Positions 31,247 through 40,489 of a DNA stretch of 46,411 nucleotides are shown one piece after another; position 1 is the first letter of the stretch; every line of letters begins with the position of its first letter. A model generated the notes under the pieces. That model was not told the DNA's origin. It was given only the letters and a program-made list of their open reading frames with translations, and ran no database searches. Both the position numbers and the translations under genes were made by a program. This DNA is from JAJXWB01 sp036796555. GTDB lineage: Bacteria; Pseudomonadota; Alphaproteobacteria; Rhizobiales; Beijerinckiaceae. The stretch lies in contig DAIRCS010000015.1 in NCBI GenBank assembly GCA_036796555.1, positions 1 to 46,411 of the forward strand, in the 5' to 3' direction.

Positions 31247-32503
31247 CTATTTGCCGGAGGCCTTGAATTCGGCCGAGGACTTCTTGATCTCCGCCCAGAC
31301 GATTTCCTGGTTTGCCGAGAACCAGTCGGTCGCCGGCGCGAATTTCGAACCGTCCCAGCGCGCGATGCGGCACTTGCCGCCGCCCTGGTGATCCTGCGGC
31401 GTCACCGTGGTGGACGGGATCAGGCCCTCCGCCGTGAAGTCCTTGATGGAAACCAGACCGGCGTTCAGCCATTCGCCCGAGATCGGCCCGTTCGGCGCCT
31501 TGGCGAAGGCCTGGCGCACGCCTTCCACCATCAGCGCGCCCATCATCACCCCGTAATTGTAATAGGCGGTGCCGACCTTGGCCTTGTCGCCCGCGCCCTT
31601 GCCGGGCTCGATCACGGTCTTGATGATGTCCTGGATCACCTTCGGCGACTGGCCGGAGGCGCAGGGCTCGAGCTTCATCACGCCCTTGGCCTGCTCGCGG
31701 CCGACGACGTCCATGTCGGATTCCGACAGCCACACGCTGGACGAGACCCTGTCCATCGGAATGCCGTTGCGGATGGCTTCCGTCAGCGCCACCGTCTGGC
31801 CGACGCCCGCGCCCCAGAACACGACCCAATCGGGCTTGGCGCGGCGGACCTGCGGCCAGATCGCCGACTGGTCGTTGCCCGGCGGCGTATAGGGAAAAGT
31901 CTGGAGCGTGAAGCCCTGCTTCTCCGCCAACGCCTGCAGCACCGGAATGGGCTCCTTGCCGAAGGGCGTGTCGATGTGCACGTAACAGATCTTCTTTCCC
32001 TTCAGATCGCCGTCGGTCTTGTGGAAGAAGTCGATCAAGAGACCCGCCTGCGTCCAGTAGTTCGGCGAAAGCGGGAAGATATAGGGAAATGTCTCGCCGT
32101 CCGCCGCATCGCTGCGGCCGGAGAAGGCGGTGATGAGATTGATCTTGTCGGCTGTGGCGCGCTGCACGAGCGCGCGCGCGACCGGCGTCGAAAGCGGGTC
32201 GACGAGAACCGCGCCTGCGGCCTTGGCGCGCTCATAGGCTTCCAGCGCGCGCGGCAGGTCGTTGGCGTGGTCCGAGACGTCGGCGACGATCTGGTAGCCG
32301 TTGACGCCCCCTTTGGCGTTGACCATCGAAATGTAGTCGCGCTGTCCCTGGCTGTATTCGACCGTCACGAACGTGTAGACCTTCGTGAAGTCCTGCGGCA
32401 TGGCGAAGCGGATCACCTTGTCCTGCGCGCTCGCCATGCGGATCGGAAATTGCGCGCCGACGAAAGCCGCGCCGGCCGCTGTCAGAAACGTTCTGCGCTT
32501 CAT
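31247..32503 (-). CDS. ABC transporter periplasmic substrate-binding protein (LivK family)
   Basis: A 418-residue exported binding protein. The signal peptide (KRRTFLTAAGAAFVGA to ASAQ) looks twin-arginine-like. The mature part has the two-lobe Peripla_BP fold (YSQGQRDYISMVNAKGGVNGY, then LVDPLSTPVA). Strong ribosome binding site GGAGGAGAG. The ligand cannot be deduced; in this family, members near acyl-CoA ligases often bind aromatic or aliphatic acids. Confidence 0.9.
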   Translation of the reverse strand: MKRRTFLTAAGAAFVGAQFPIRMASAQDKVIRFAMPQDFTKVYTFVTVEYSQGQRDYISMVNAKGGVNGYQIVADVSDHANDLPRALEAYERAKAAGAVLVDPLSTPVARALVQRATADKINLITAFSGRSDAADGETFPYIFPLSPNYWTQAGLLIDFFHKTDGDLKGKKICYVHIDTPFGKEPIPVLQALAEKQGFTLQTFPYTPPGNDQSAIWPQVRRAKPDWVVFWGAGVGQTVALTEAIRNGIPMDRVSSSVWLSESDMDVVGREQAKGVMKLEPCASGQSPKVIQDIIKTVIEPGKGAGDKAKVGTAYYNYGVMMGALMVEGVRQAFAKAPNGPISGEWLNAGLVSIKDFTAEGLIPSTTVTPQDHQGGGKCRIARWDGSKFAPATDWFSANQEIVWAEIKKSSAEFKASGK

Positions 32504-32542
32504 GCTTCTCTCCTCCCAGTCAACGGCGGTTTTCGCCCTTGT

Positions 32543-33616
32543 TCAGCGCGGCGCGTGCCGGAATGGCCACACCATGAAATAATTGCGGACATTGTCGTAG
32601 ATCTTCACGAGCCCGAGCGGCTCGATCAGCAGGAAGCCCATGATCATGCCGCCGTAGAGCATGAGCGGCAGATGCGCGCGGAGGTCCGCGGAGATCGAAA
32701 CGCCGAGGCCGGTCGCCAGCGCGCCGACGGCCTGGTTGAGCAGGATCGGCGCGAACAGGATCAGCGCCGCGCCGAAGAAGGACCCGAGCACGCTGCCGAG
32801 CCCGCCGACGATGACCATGGCGACAAGCTGGATCGAGAGATCGAGATGGAACTGGTCCGGCGAAATGGCGCGGTAGAAGCAGAAGGCGAGGACCGCGCCG
32901 ACGACGCCACCGATGAAGGAGCTGACCCAGAAAGCCAGCAGCTTGAACCGGAAGGAATCGACGCCGATGACGGCCGCCGCATAGTCCTTCTCGCGCACGG
33001 CCGCCAGCGCGCGGCCGAACGACGATCGCGCGACGTTGAGCATGAAGAGCGCGACCATGAGGCAAACGAACAGCGCGAAATAATAGGAACGGATTTCGGT
33101 CGACAGTTCGATGCCGAGGAAGCGGGCCGTCGGCACATTGAGCGTCGCCTGCCCGCCCCCGCTGATCCAGCTGACATGGGTGATGATGAAATCGACGACG
33201 GACTGCATGGCGAGCGTCGCCATCGCAAGGTAGAGCCCTTTCACCCGCAGCGCCGTGGCGCCGAAGGCCGAGCCGATGATCGCGGAAGCAAGGCCGCCGG
33301 CGAGCAGCGCGACCTCGAAGGGAACGCCGGCGCGCACGAGATGCGTCGATGTATAGGCGCCGATGGCGATGATGGCGCCGTAACCCAGATGCACCTGCCC
33401 TGCGCCGCCCATGAGGAAATTGAGCCCGAGCGCCGCCGTGGACCAGATGACCCATGGCATGAGATAGCCGACGAGATAGAGCCGGTCGACGACGAGCGGC
33501 GCAACCAGCATGAGCGCGACGATGACGGCGACGAGGCCGCGGTCGAACGGCAGCCGCCACAGCCGCCGCTCGCTGCGATAGGACGTATGGCGGATGCCGG
33601 CGCGCCGGTAGAACAT
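32543..33616 (-). CDS. livM: ABC transporter permease LivM
   Basis: A 357-residue polytopic permease with about nine hydrophobic segments and the LivM motif LNFLMGGAGQVHLGYGAIIAIGAY. The EAA-like cytoplasmic loop is SSFGRALAAVREKDYAAAVIGVD. The ATG shares one base with the livH stop (TGATG). It ends 40 bases before the binding-protein gene. Confidence 0.93.
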   Translation of the reverse strand: MFYRRAGIRHTSYRSERRLWRLPFDRGLVAVIVALMLVAPLVVDRLYLVGYLMPWVIWSTAALGLNFLMGGAGQVHLGYGAIIAIGAYTSTHLVRAGVPFEVALLAGGLASAIIGSAFGATALRVKGLYLAMATLAMQSVVDFIITHVSWISGGGQATLNVPTARFLGIELSTEIRSYYFALFVCLMVALFMLNVARSSFGRALAAVREKDYAAAVIGVDSFRFKLLAFWVSSFIGGVVGAVLAFCFYRAISPDQFHLDLSIQLVAMVIVGGLGSVLGSFFGAALILFAPILLNQAVGALATGLGVSISADLRAHLPLMLYGGMIMGFLLIEPLGLVKIYDNVRNYFMVWPFRHAPR

Positions 33617-34503
33617 CACACCCTCTCGATGTGCTCGCGGCCAAGCAGGCCGTGCGGCCGCAGCAGCAGCGTGAGGAGAATGATGGCCGAGGCGACGACT
33701 TCGCGGCTGCCGCCGCCGATGATCGGATCGATGACGCCGGTCGCCAGGTTTTCGATCACGCCGACGATAACGCCGGCGATGAGCACGCCGGGAATCGAAT
33801 CGAGGCCGCCGAGAATGGCGATGGCGAGCGCCTTGATGAGCAGCAGCGACAGCGACCAGTCGACGCCCTGCGTCGCCCCCCACAGCACGCCGGCCGTGGT
33901 CGCCATGACCGCCGAGAGCCCCCACGCGACGGCGATGGCGCGCTCGACGCGAACGCCGACCGACCAGGACGCCGTCTGATCGTCCGACACCGCGCGCATG
34001 ACGACGCCGAGCTTGGAATTGAAGAAGAGAATTGCGCCCACGATCATGGCGAAGGAAATGGCGCCGCCGACGAGCAGCGTGCGGTTGATGAGAATGTCGC
34101 CGAGGATGATCGGCGCATTGGGAACGCCGAGGTCGATCTTCTTGACGCTCGCCCCGAAGAAGCCGGGCATGACCCCGCGCAGCATGATTTCCATGCCCAT
34201 GGTGAGCATGATCGCCATGATCAGCGGCTGTCCGATCATGCGCCGCATCGCCAGCCGCTCGATCAAGGCGCCGACGCCGAACATGGCGAGTCCCGCCACC
34301 GGCGCGCCGAGCCACATCGGAAGGCCCAGGAAGGCGCCGGCGATCCAGGCGAAATAGGCGCCCATCATCGCCAACGCGCCCTGCGCGAGATTGGCGATGC
34401 CCGACGTTTTGTAAATCAGCACGATGCCGGCGGCGACGAGCGCATACATGAGGCCGACGAAGACGCCGTTGACGCCGAGTTCGAGAAGCAGTGCGGCGTC
34501 CAT
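33616..34503 (-). CDS. livH: ABC transporter permease LivH
   Basis: A 295-residue permease: LLELGVNGVFVGLMYALVAAG at the start, IYKTSGIANLAQGALAMMGA, the cytoplasmic loop MRAVSDDQTASWSVGV, and LGGLDSIPGVLIAGVIVGV near the end, all standard for LivH. It overlaps the stop of the upstream acyl-CoA ligase gene by one base and likewise overlaps livM. Confidence 0.94.
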   Translation of the reverse strand: MDAALLLELGVNGVFVGLMYALVAAGIVLIYKTSGIANLAQGALAMMGAYFAWIAGAFLGLPMWLGAPVAGLAMFGVGALIERLAMRRMIGQPLIMAIMLTMGMEIMLRGVMPGFFGASVKKIDLGVPNAPIILGDILINRTLLVGGAISFAMIVGAILFFNSKLGVVMRAVSDDQTASWSVGVRVERAIAVAWGLSAVMATTAGVLWGATQGVDWSLSLLLIKALAIAILGGLDSIPGVLIAGVIVGVIENLATGVIDPIIGGGSREVVASAIILLTLLLRPHGLLGREHIERV

Positions 34504-36437
34504 CAGCGCGCGACCTCGCAGATCTTCAGCGTGCGCCGCACGGCGCCGCGGCGGCCGTCCTCGTAGAGGATCGGCGCGTCGAATTCCACCTCGCGCGCGC
34601 CGGAATAGAGCGCCTCGATCAGCGGCGCGTAGGTGGCCTCGATCACGTTGCGGCGCAGCTTCCGCGTGCGCGTGATCTCGCCGTCGTCGGCGTCGAAATC
34701 CTTGTGCAAATCCACAAAGCGGCGGATGCGCAGGCCCGGGAGCTGCGTCTCGTTGACATGCGCGATCACGCCAGCGACCAGCTCCTGCACCTGCGGCAAT
34801 TGCGAGAGATCGGCGTAGGAGCCGTAGGACAGCGCGCGCTGCTCCGCCCAATGGCCCACGGCGTCATAGTCGATGCAGACGATCGCCGTCAGTTCCTCGC
34901 GCCCGGCGCCGAGCACGGCGACGTTGCGCACGAAGGACGAGAACTTGATGCGGTTCTCGATGAAGTTGGGAATGAACCGCTCGCCGGCCGCGGTGCGCAC
35001 GACTTCGCTGACGCGACCGAGCACGACCAGCGAGCCGTCGTCTTCGAGATAGCCGGCGTCGCCGGTGCGCAGCCAGCCGTCGGCGAAGGCTTTCGCGCTG
35101 GCGGCGGAATCGTCGAAATAGCCGTCGATCACCGACACCGAGCGGATCAGGATCTCGCCGCTCTCGTCGATTTTGATGTCGACACCGGGCATGGCGGGCC
35201 CGACCGTATGGAGCCGCACATGGCCTTCCGTCTGCGCCGCGGACAGCGCCGCAGTCTCCGTCTGTCCATAGAATTGCTTGAGCTGGATGCCGAGGCCGCG
35301 AAAGAAGAGGAACGTGTCTTCGCCCATCGCCTCGCCGCCGGTGAAGACGCGTTTGGCGCGTGTGAGGCCGAGGTAATCCTTGATCGGGCCATAGACGAGA
35401 ATCTCGCCCAGCGCCTGCGTCACACGGTCCAAAAAGGTCGGCGTTTCGCCCGCAAGCTTGCGGCGCTCCAGATCGATCGCGCGCGGCATGAAGAAGTCGA
35501 ACAGCCGCCGCTTCAAGAGCGTCGAATCCGCCATGCCCACCTGTACGCGGGTCAGCATATTGTCCCAGGCGCGCGGCGCGGCGAGATAGAAGGTGGGCGC
35601 GACCTCGCGCAGATCGTGCAGCGCCGTTTCCTGCCGCTCGGGAATATTGACCGTCGCTTGCAAGAGCACGCCGCCGCCGACGGTGAAGACAAAATCGCCG
35701 ACCCAAGCCGTCGGCAGATAGGCGAACAATTGTTCGTGCGGCTGGAAATAGCCGCCGGCCCTGGCGTTGGCGACGCCGCCGACGACGTTGCGATGGCGCA
35801 GCGGAATGCCCTTCGGCGCGCCGGTCGTGCCGGATGAATAGAGCAGCACAGCGATGTCGTTTGCCTCGGCGCGACCGAGCAGCTCCTCGCGCAAGCCGGG
35901 CGTCTGCCCCAGCCGTGCGCGTCCCTCCGCGCAGACGGCATCGAGCGCGACAAGACCGTCTTCGCCATAGGCCACGAGGCCGCGCGGATCGTCGAAGACG
36001 ATCGTCTGCGGCCGGCCTGTGCGCGTGCGCAACTCGATGAGCTTGTCGACCTGCTCCTGGTCTTCGGCCAGCGCAAGCCGCGGCGCGCCGAGGCGCGCGT
36101 AATGTTCCATCTCCGCAACCGGCGTATCGGGAAAGAGAGGCGCGGGATAGGCGCGCAGCATCATCGCCGCCAGCATCGCGAAGTAGATGCGCGCGCGATT
36201 GTCGCCGACGACGATCAGCGCCTCGCCGGCGCGCAACCCGCGCGCCTCGAGACCCGCCGCTATGGCGAGAACCTCGTCTAGCGTCTGGCTCCAGGTCCAT
36301 TCGCGCCAGATGCCATGCTCGCGTTCGCGAAAAGCCACGCGGCCCGCGGCCTCCCGCGCGTTGCGCGCCAGCGCGTCGACCAGCGTTGCGGGCTCGCGCG
36401 TCCTCTGCTCCGGCTCCACGCTCGCATGGACCGTCAT
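34503..36437 (-). CDS. Long-chain-type AMP-dependent acyl-CoA ligase within the ABC operon
   Basis: A 644-residue adenylate-forming ligase: P-loop YSSGTTGAPKGIPL, A5 motif YGQTETA, A7 WLRTGDAGYLEDDGSL and the C-terminal lysine loop TRTRKLRR. Length and the late insertion place it with long-chain acyl-CoA synthetases. It converts an acid plus ATP and CoA to the acyl-CoA, probably the very acid imported by the transporter. It overlaps livG upstream (ATGA) and livH downstream (TGATG), so the ligase is made together with the permease parts. Confidence 0.92.
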   Translation of the reverse strand: MTVHASVEPEQRTREPATLVDALARNAREAAGRVAFREREHGIWREWTWSQTLDEVLAIAAGLEARGLRAGEALIVVGDNRARIYFAMLAAMMLRAYPAPLFPDTPVAEMEHYARLGAPRLALAEDQEQVDKLIELRTRTGRPQTIVFDDPRGLVAYGEDGLVALDAVCAEGRARLGQTPGLREELLGRAEANDIAVLLYSSGTTGAPKGIPLRHRNVVGGVANARAGGYFQPHEQLFAYLPTAWVGDFVFTVGGGVLLQATVNIPERQETALHDLREVAPTFYLAAPRAWDNMLTRVQVGMADSTLLKRRLFDFFMPRAIDLERRKLAGETPTFLDRVTQALGEILVYGPIKDYLGLTRAKRVFTGGEAMGEDTFLFFRGLGIQLKQFYGQTETAALSAAQTEGHVRLHTVGPAMPGVDIKIDESGEILIRSVSVIDGYFDDSAASAKAFADGWLRTGDAGYLEDDGSLVVLGRVSEVVRTAAGERFIPNFIENRIKFSSFVRNVAVLGAGREELTAIVCIDYDAVGHWAEQRALSYGSYADLSQLPQVQELVAGVIAHVNETQLPGLRIRRFVDLHKDFDADDGEITRTRKLRRNVIEATYAPLIEALYSGAREVEFDAPILYEDGRRGAVRRTLKICEVAR

Positions 36438-37285
36438 GCGCCAGCTCCGATATGGCGCGAAGCCGCGCGCTCACCGAGATAGGCCTGCACCACGCGCGGA
36501 TGCGAAATGGCGGCGCGCGGCTCGCCCTCCGCGATCACCTCGCCGTAGCTCAGCACCATCACGCGGTCGCAGATGGCGGTGACGACATCCATGTGATGCT
36601 CGATCAGGAAGACAGTCACGCCGCGTTCGTCGCGCGCATCGAGGATGAAGCGCGCGATATATTCCTTCTCCTCCTGGTTCATCCCCGCCATGGGCTCGTC
36701 GAGAATGAGGAAGCTCGGTTCGGCGACGAGCGCGCGCGCCAGCTCCACGCGCTTCTGCATGCCCATCGGGATCGTCTCGACCGGCTCGTCGCGGATGTCC
36801 TGCAATTGCATGAAGTCGATGATTTCCTCGACGATGCGGCGGTTGGCGAGTTCCTCGCGCTCGGCCCATATCCAATAGAACAGCGAGGCGAGCGCGCTCG
36901 GCCGCATGTGGACGTGACGACCGAGCAGGATGTTGTCGAGAACGCTCAAGCCCTTGAACAGGGCGAGATTCTGAAAGGTGCGCGCCACGCCGAGGCGCGC
37001 AATGTCGGATGGTCTCACGCCGGTTATGTCGCGGTCGAACAGGCGCACGCTGCCGGCGTTCGGCGGATAAAAGCCGGTCATGACATTGACCATGGTCGTC
37101 TTGCCGGAGCCGTTCGGCCCGACGAGCCCGAAGATCTCGCCGCGCCGCACCTCGAGATCGACGCCCTTAAGCGCGCGCAGGCCGCCGAAGGAACGCTCGA
37201 TGCCGCGGCAGGAGAGAACGACGTCGGCGGACGCAGGGCGTGGCGACGTCGTGGCGTCAACAGGCTGCGTAGCGCTGCCGCTCAA
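36434..37285 (-). CDS. livG: ABC transporter ATP-binding protein LivG
   Basis: A 283-residue ABC ATPase with Walker A GPNGSGKTT, the LivG-type insertion around FQNLALFKGLSVLDNILLG, Walker B LILDEPMAGMN and a switch His in LIEHHMDV. First gene of the six-gene operon livG-ligase-livHM-binding protein-livF. The promoter region contains the TAARTGAG-type half-sites described separately. Confidence 0.94.
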   Translation of the reverse strand: MSGSATQPVDATTSPRPASADVVLSCRGIERSFGGLRALKGVDLEVRRGEIFGLVGPNGSGKTTMVNVMTGFYPPNAGSVRLFDRDITGVRPSDIARLGVARTFQNLALFKGLSVLDNILLGRHVHMRPSALASLFYWIWAEREELANRRIVEEIIDFMQLQDIRDEPVETIPMGMQKRVELARALVAEPSFLILDEPMAGMNQEEKEYIARFILDARDERGVTVFLIEHHMDVVTAICDRVMVLSYGEVIAEGEPRAAISHPRVVQAYLGERAASRHIGAGA

Positions 37286-37338
37286 TCAACCCTCCCCGAA
37301 CATTATCAAGGCTTGATGCGCCTGTTGTTGATTGCATA

Positions 37339-37356
37339 TTGAATGCGGCTCATTTA
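37339..37356. promoter_or_regulatory. Putative TetR operator near livG
   Basis: TTGAATGCGGCTCATTTA, an imperfect palindrome whose right half GCTCATTTA (reverse TAAATGAGC) resembles half-sites at 37415 and 40442. It lies 54 bases before livG in the divergent livG/tetR region. Confidence 0.4.
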
Positions 37357-37414
37357 GCCTGTCAAGCACAAACCACGATAGAATGAAAACCAAGCGTTTG
37401 TGTGCGTTGCGGAA

Positions 37415-37434
37415 TAAGTGAGGCCGCCTCAGTA
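37415..37434. promoter_or_regulatory. Putative TetR operator near the regulator gene
   Basis: TAAGTGAGGCCGCCTCAGTA: arms TGAGG and CCTCA around CCG, with the left half TAAGTGAG shared with the site at 40442-40466. It lies about 40 bases before the chosen regulator start, which suits autoregulation. Confidence 0.45.
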
Positions 37435-37474
37435 TGGCCCGCCCGCAACGCCCGACGCCGGTCGAGAGGCGAGG

Positions 37475-38227
37475 ATGGCGGGCGTCAAGCAGCGGCGAAC
37501 AGTGCACCGTATGCCGGCGGAAAAGCGCGTGGCGGACATCATGACGGCCGCCCGCGCGGTGCTGCGCGAGCGCGGCGCGAACGAGGCCTTCATTTCCGAA
37601 GTCGCCGAACGCGCCGGCGTCGTCGAAGGTTCGATCTACCGCTTCTTTTCCAGCAAGCGCGATCTCGTCGAGAAAGTGGCGGAAGCCTGGTACGAGGAGA
37701 CGCTCGCCGACTATTCCGCTCAGTTCGACGGCGTATGCGGCGTCCGCAACCAGTTGCGCTTCGTCATCCATCACCATCTGGCGACGATCAAGCGCGAACC
37801 GGCCCTGTCGCGCATCGTGTTTCAGGAATTCCGCCCCGCCGAGAACTACCGCCAGACCCGCCTGTTCGCGCTGAACCAGGCCTACACCCAGCGCGTGAGC
37901 GACGTCGTGAAGGCGGCGGCCCGAAGCGGCGAGTTTCGCAGCGACATCTCGGCCTCGCTGGCGCGCGATCTGATCTTCGGCGGGATCGAGCATCGCGTCT
38001 GGGCCTTTCTGCGCAATGAAGGCGATTTCGATGTCGGACGCACGGCGGACGCCGTGACCGAATTCGTCTACAGCGCGCTGCGCGCCGATGCGCCGCAACC
38101 GGAGGACCGGATGTCATCCGCGCTTGCGCGCATCGAGGCGGTCGCCGAACGGCTCGAGACTGCGGGGCGCGCGCAGGCGGGCTCCACGCGACCAAAAAGC
38201 GCGCGCGGCGCTCAGGCGCTGAAATAG
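37475..38227 (+). CDS. TetR-family transcriptional regulator
   Basis: A 250-residue regulator from the ATG at 37475, which follows GAGGCGAGG; an in-frame GTG at 37418 and an ATG at 37511 are alternatives. The N-terminal helix-turn-helix is clear (IMTAARAVLRERGANEAFIS, EVAERAGVVEGSIYRFFSSK). The ligand-binding part is all-helical, followed by a basic tail. It lies between the liv-ligase operon and the acyl-CoA catabolism genes and overlaps the SDR gene tail-to-tail by 16 bases. Probable repressor of both, lifted by an acyl-CoA, as for LiuR/PsrA-like regulators; this is inferred from position and shared palindromes. Confidence 0.9.
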   Translation: MAGVKQRRTVHRMPAEKRVADIMTAARAVLRERGANEAFISEVAERAGVVEGSIYRFFSSKRDLVEKVAEAWYEETLADYSAQFDGVCGVRNQLRFVIHHHLATIKREPALSRIVFQEFRPAENYRQTRLFALNQAYTQRVSDVVKAAARSGEFRSDISASLARDLIFGGIEHRVWAFLRNEGDFDVGRTADAVTEFVYSALRADAPQPEDRMSSALARIEAVAERLETAGRAQAGSTRPKSARGAQALK

Positions 38228-39060
38228 CCGGGGCGCGGGATCGTCCAGGTCTCGCCCCACAATTGCGCGCCGCCGGCGACGTGCAAGGTCTCGCCCGTCA
38301 CATATTCCGCCGCGGAGCCTGCGAGATAGGCGCAGGCTTCCGCCACTTCCCACGGCCCGCCCGCGCGCAGCATCGGATTGCTGCGGGCGTAGGTCGCCCG
38401 CTGCTCCGCCTGATAGACGCGCCACCCGGGCGTGGCGATTGCGCCGGGCGCGATGCAGTTTACGCGAATGTTCAGCGGCGCCCATTCCACGGCCAGGTTT
38501 TCGCTGAGCGCAATCACGCCCGCGCGCGCGGCCACGGTATGGGCGACGCCATAGAGACCCTGCCGCGTCACCACCACGATGTTCACGATCGCGCCCGGCG
38601 CGCCGCGCTGACGCCAGCCGCGCGCGGCGCCCTGCATCATGCGCCAGGCGCCGTTGAGGTTCGTGTTGATGACGGTGCTCCAGCCCTTCTCCGAAAAATC
38701 GATAGCCGCCTGCGGGAACTGGCCGCCGGCGCTGTTGACCAGTGCGTCGATCTTGAAATCCTGCGACTCGAGCCACGCATAGAGCGCCTCGACGGAATCG
38801 CGGTCGCGGATGTCGACCTCGCGCCAATGCGCGCTGAGGCCCTTACCCCGCATCGCGGCGGTGGCCGCCTCCAGCTTCTCCGCGCTGCGGCCGGTCAGGA
38901 TCACCTGCGCGCCGAGGCGTCCGAGCAGCCACGCGCAGGCGCGCCCGAGCCCGCCCGCGCCGCCGGAAATGAGCGCCGTGCGCCCCGCGTAGGCGTCGGC
39001 TGCATAGACCGTCGGATGGGCGGCCAGCGCCTCGTCGTCCGTCTCGGGCACATCGATCAT
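38212..39060 (-). CDS. Short-chain dehydrogenase/reductase, peroxisomal enoyl-CoA reductase-like
   Basis: A 282-residue SDR with cofactor loop SGGAGGLGRAC, NSAGG, and the late motif IRVNCIAPGAI. The usual catalytic Tyr-x3-Lys is replaced by the HTVAARAG pattern, as in PECR/DECR-type 2-enoyl- or 2,4-dienoyl-CoA reductases (compare VHSGAARAGV of human PECR, from memory). It would reduce a double bond in an acyl-CoA. Its start lies 1 base after the acyl-CoA dehydrogenase stop. AtuB/AtuG-type SDRs occupy similar positions in terpene-utilisation clusters. Confidence 0.82.
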   Translation of the reverse strand: MIDVPETDDEALAAHPTVYAADAYAGRTALISGGAGGLGRACAWLLGRLGAQVILTGRSAEKLEAATAAMRGKGLSAHWREVDIRDRDSVEALYAWLESQDFKIDALVNSAGGQFPQAAIDFSEKGWSTVINTNLNGAWRMMQGAARGWRQRGAPGAIVNIVVVTRQGLYGVAHTVAARAGVIALSENLAVEWAPLNIRVNCIAPGAIATPGWRVYQAEQRATYARSNPMLRAGGPWEVAEACAYLAGSAAEYVTGETLHVAGGAQLWGETWTIPRPGYFSA

Positions 39061-39061
39061 G

Positions 39062-40264
39062 TCACAGCCGCCCCAGCAATTCGCCGGCGATGATCATCTT
39101 GCGCACTTCCGTCGTGCCGGCGCCGATCTCCAGGAGCTTGATCGAGCGGTAGAGCCGGTTCATTTCCGACTCCCAGATGTAGCCGGAGCCGCCGAACACC
39201 TGCATGCCGCGATCGAGCACGTCGTGGCAGGCGTTGGCGGCGTACATGACGGATGCCGCCGTCAGCATGTGGATATTGCCGCGCCCGCCGGCGCCGATCT
39301 CGAGCGGCGCGGCTTCGGCGAGCGTGCGATAGACGAGCGCCCGCATCGATTCGATAGCGACATACATGTCCGCGATCAACGACTGGACCATCTGGAACGC
39401 GCCGATCGGCTTGCCGAATTGCTTGCGCGTCCTGGCGTAGTCGATCGCGATTTCCAGCGCGCGCTCGGCGATCCCGAGCGAGATCGGCGCCACCATGGCG
39501 CGCTCGAGATCGAGCCCGCTCATGACGACGGCGACGCCGCGGTTCTCCTCGCCGACGAGATTTTCCTTCGGCACGCGGCAATCCTCGAACAGCAGTTCGG
39601 CGGTCTGGCTGCCGCGGAAACCCATCTTGGTCAGTTTTTGCGCGACCTTGAAGCCCGGAAAATCCTTCTCGACGATGAAGGCGGAAATGCCATGCGCGCC
39701 CTTTTCACGATCGGTCTTGGCGTAAACGAGCAGGACATCGGCGATCGGCCCGTTCGTGATGAAGATCTTCGATCCATTCAGCACGTAATGATCGCCATCG
39801 CGCCGCGCCGTCGTGCGCATGGAGCCGAGCGCATCGGAGCCCGCGCCGGGCTCCGTCAGGCCGAGCGCGCCGACCTTTCGACCGGCGCACATGTCCGGCA
39901 GATATCTGCGACGCTGCGCCTCGTCGCCATTGCGGTAGATATTATTGGCGCACAGATTGTCATGCGCGATGTAGCTCAGCGCAAGCGCATGGTTCCAGCG
40001 CGAGAAGGCTTGCGCGACGAGGCCGGCGCTGACGAGATCGAGCCCCGCGCCGCCGTATGCCTCAGGGATCGTGACGCCGAAGAAGCCGGCCTCGCCGATC
40101 TTGGGAAAGGCGTCGGACGGCCACCATTCCTCGCGGTCCATACGCTCCGCATAGCCAGCGAGTTCGTTGCGCGCGAACTTGTCGGCCTGGTCCAGGATCG
40201 CCTGCTGGTCCGGGGTCAGGTCGAATTGCGTCGCTGGCTGGTTGGTCTCGACATGCGCGTTCAT
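39062..40264 (-). CDS. Acyl-CoA dehydrogenase of the isovaleryl/citronellyl-CoA type
   Basis: A 400-residue FAD enzyme with LTEPGAGSD and GSKIFITNG. The catalytic base is placed as in isovaleryl-CoA dehydrogenase: E254 in SGLDLERAM (helix G), while the usual helix-K Glu is replaced (IGAGTTEVRK). This points to 3-methyl-branched substrates such as isovaleryl-CoA (LiuA) or citronellyl-CoA (AtuD). It is the first gene of the two-gene minus-strand operon and shares a promoter region with the divergent hydratase operon. Confidence 0.9.
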   Translation of the reverse strand: MNAHVETNQPATQFDLTPDQQAILDQADKFARNELAGYAERMDREEWWPSDAFPKIGEAGFFGVTIPEAYGGAGLDLVSAGLVAQAFSRWNHALALSYIAHDNLCANNIYRNGDEAQRRRYLPDMCAGRKVGALGLTEPGAGSDALGSMRTTARRDGDHYVLNGSKIFITNGPIADVLLVYAKTDREKGAHGISAFIVEKDFPGFKVAQKLTKMGFRGSQTAELLFEDCRVPKENLVGEENRGVAVVMSGLDLERAMVAPISLGIAERALEIAIDYARTRKQFGKPIGAFQMVQSLIADMYVAIESMRALVYRTLAEAAPLEIGAGGRGNIHMLTAASVMYAANACHDVLDRGMQVFGGSGYIWESEMNRLYRSIKLLEIGAGTTEVRKMIIAGELLGRL

Positions 40265-40441
40265 GCGGCTTCCTCCGGACGATCTTTTCTTCAGGCTAGC
40301 CCGGACGCACGCGCCGGTAAAGCCGATTTTGCAATTAATGAGATGTCTTCATCCCGATATACGCCCCGTTTACGCTACATATTGCCAGATTTTGTGCGGC
40401 GCACAGGTGAATATATCGTCCGGCAAGTGATCGCTTGACAG

Positions 40442-40466
40442 CATAAATGATGTGCGCTCACTTATG
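40442..40466. promoter_or_regulatory. Near-perfect 25-bp palindrome, putative TetR operator
   Basis: CATAAATGA-N7-TCACTTATG: arms of 9 bases with one mismatch. It lies 24 bases before the hydratase start, in the divergent region with the acyl-CoA dehydrogenase. The half-site TAARTGA recurs in the livG/tetR intergenic region. Confidence 0.6.
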
Positions 40467-40489
40467 AGAAAAGCACGTGGAGAGGCGCC

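Noticed and set aside
31205..33979. Plus-strand open frame of 924 codons across the liv operon
   Set aside because: Shadow of livK, livM and livH; His/Arg/Asp-rich with no ribosome site or family resemblance.
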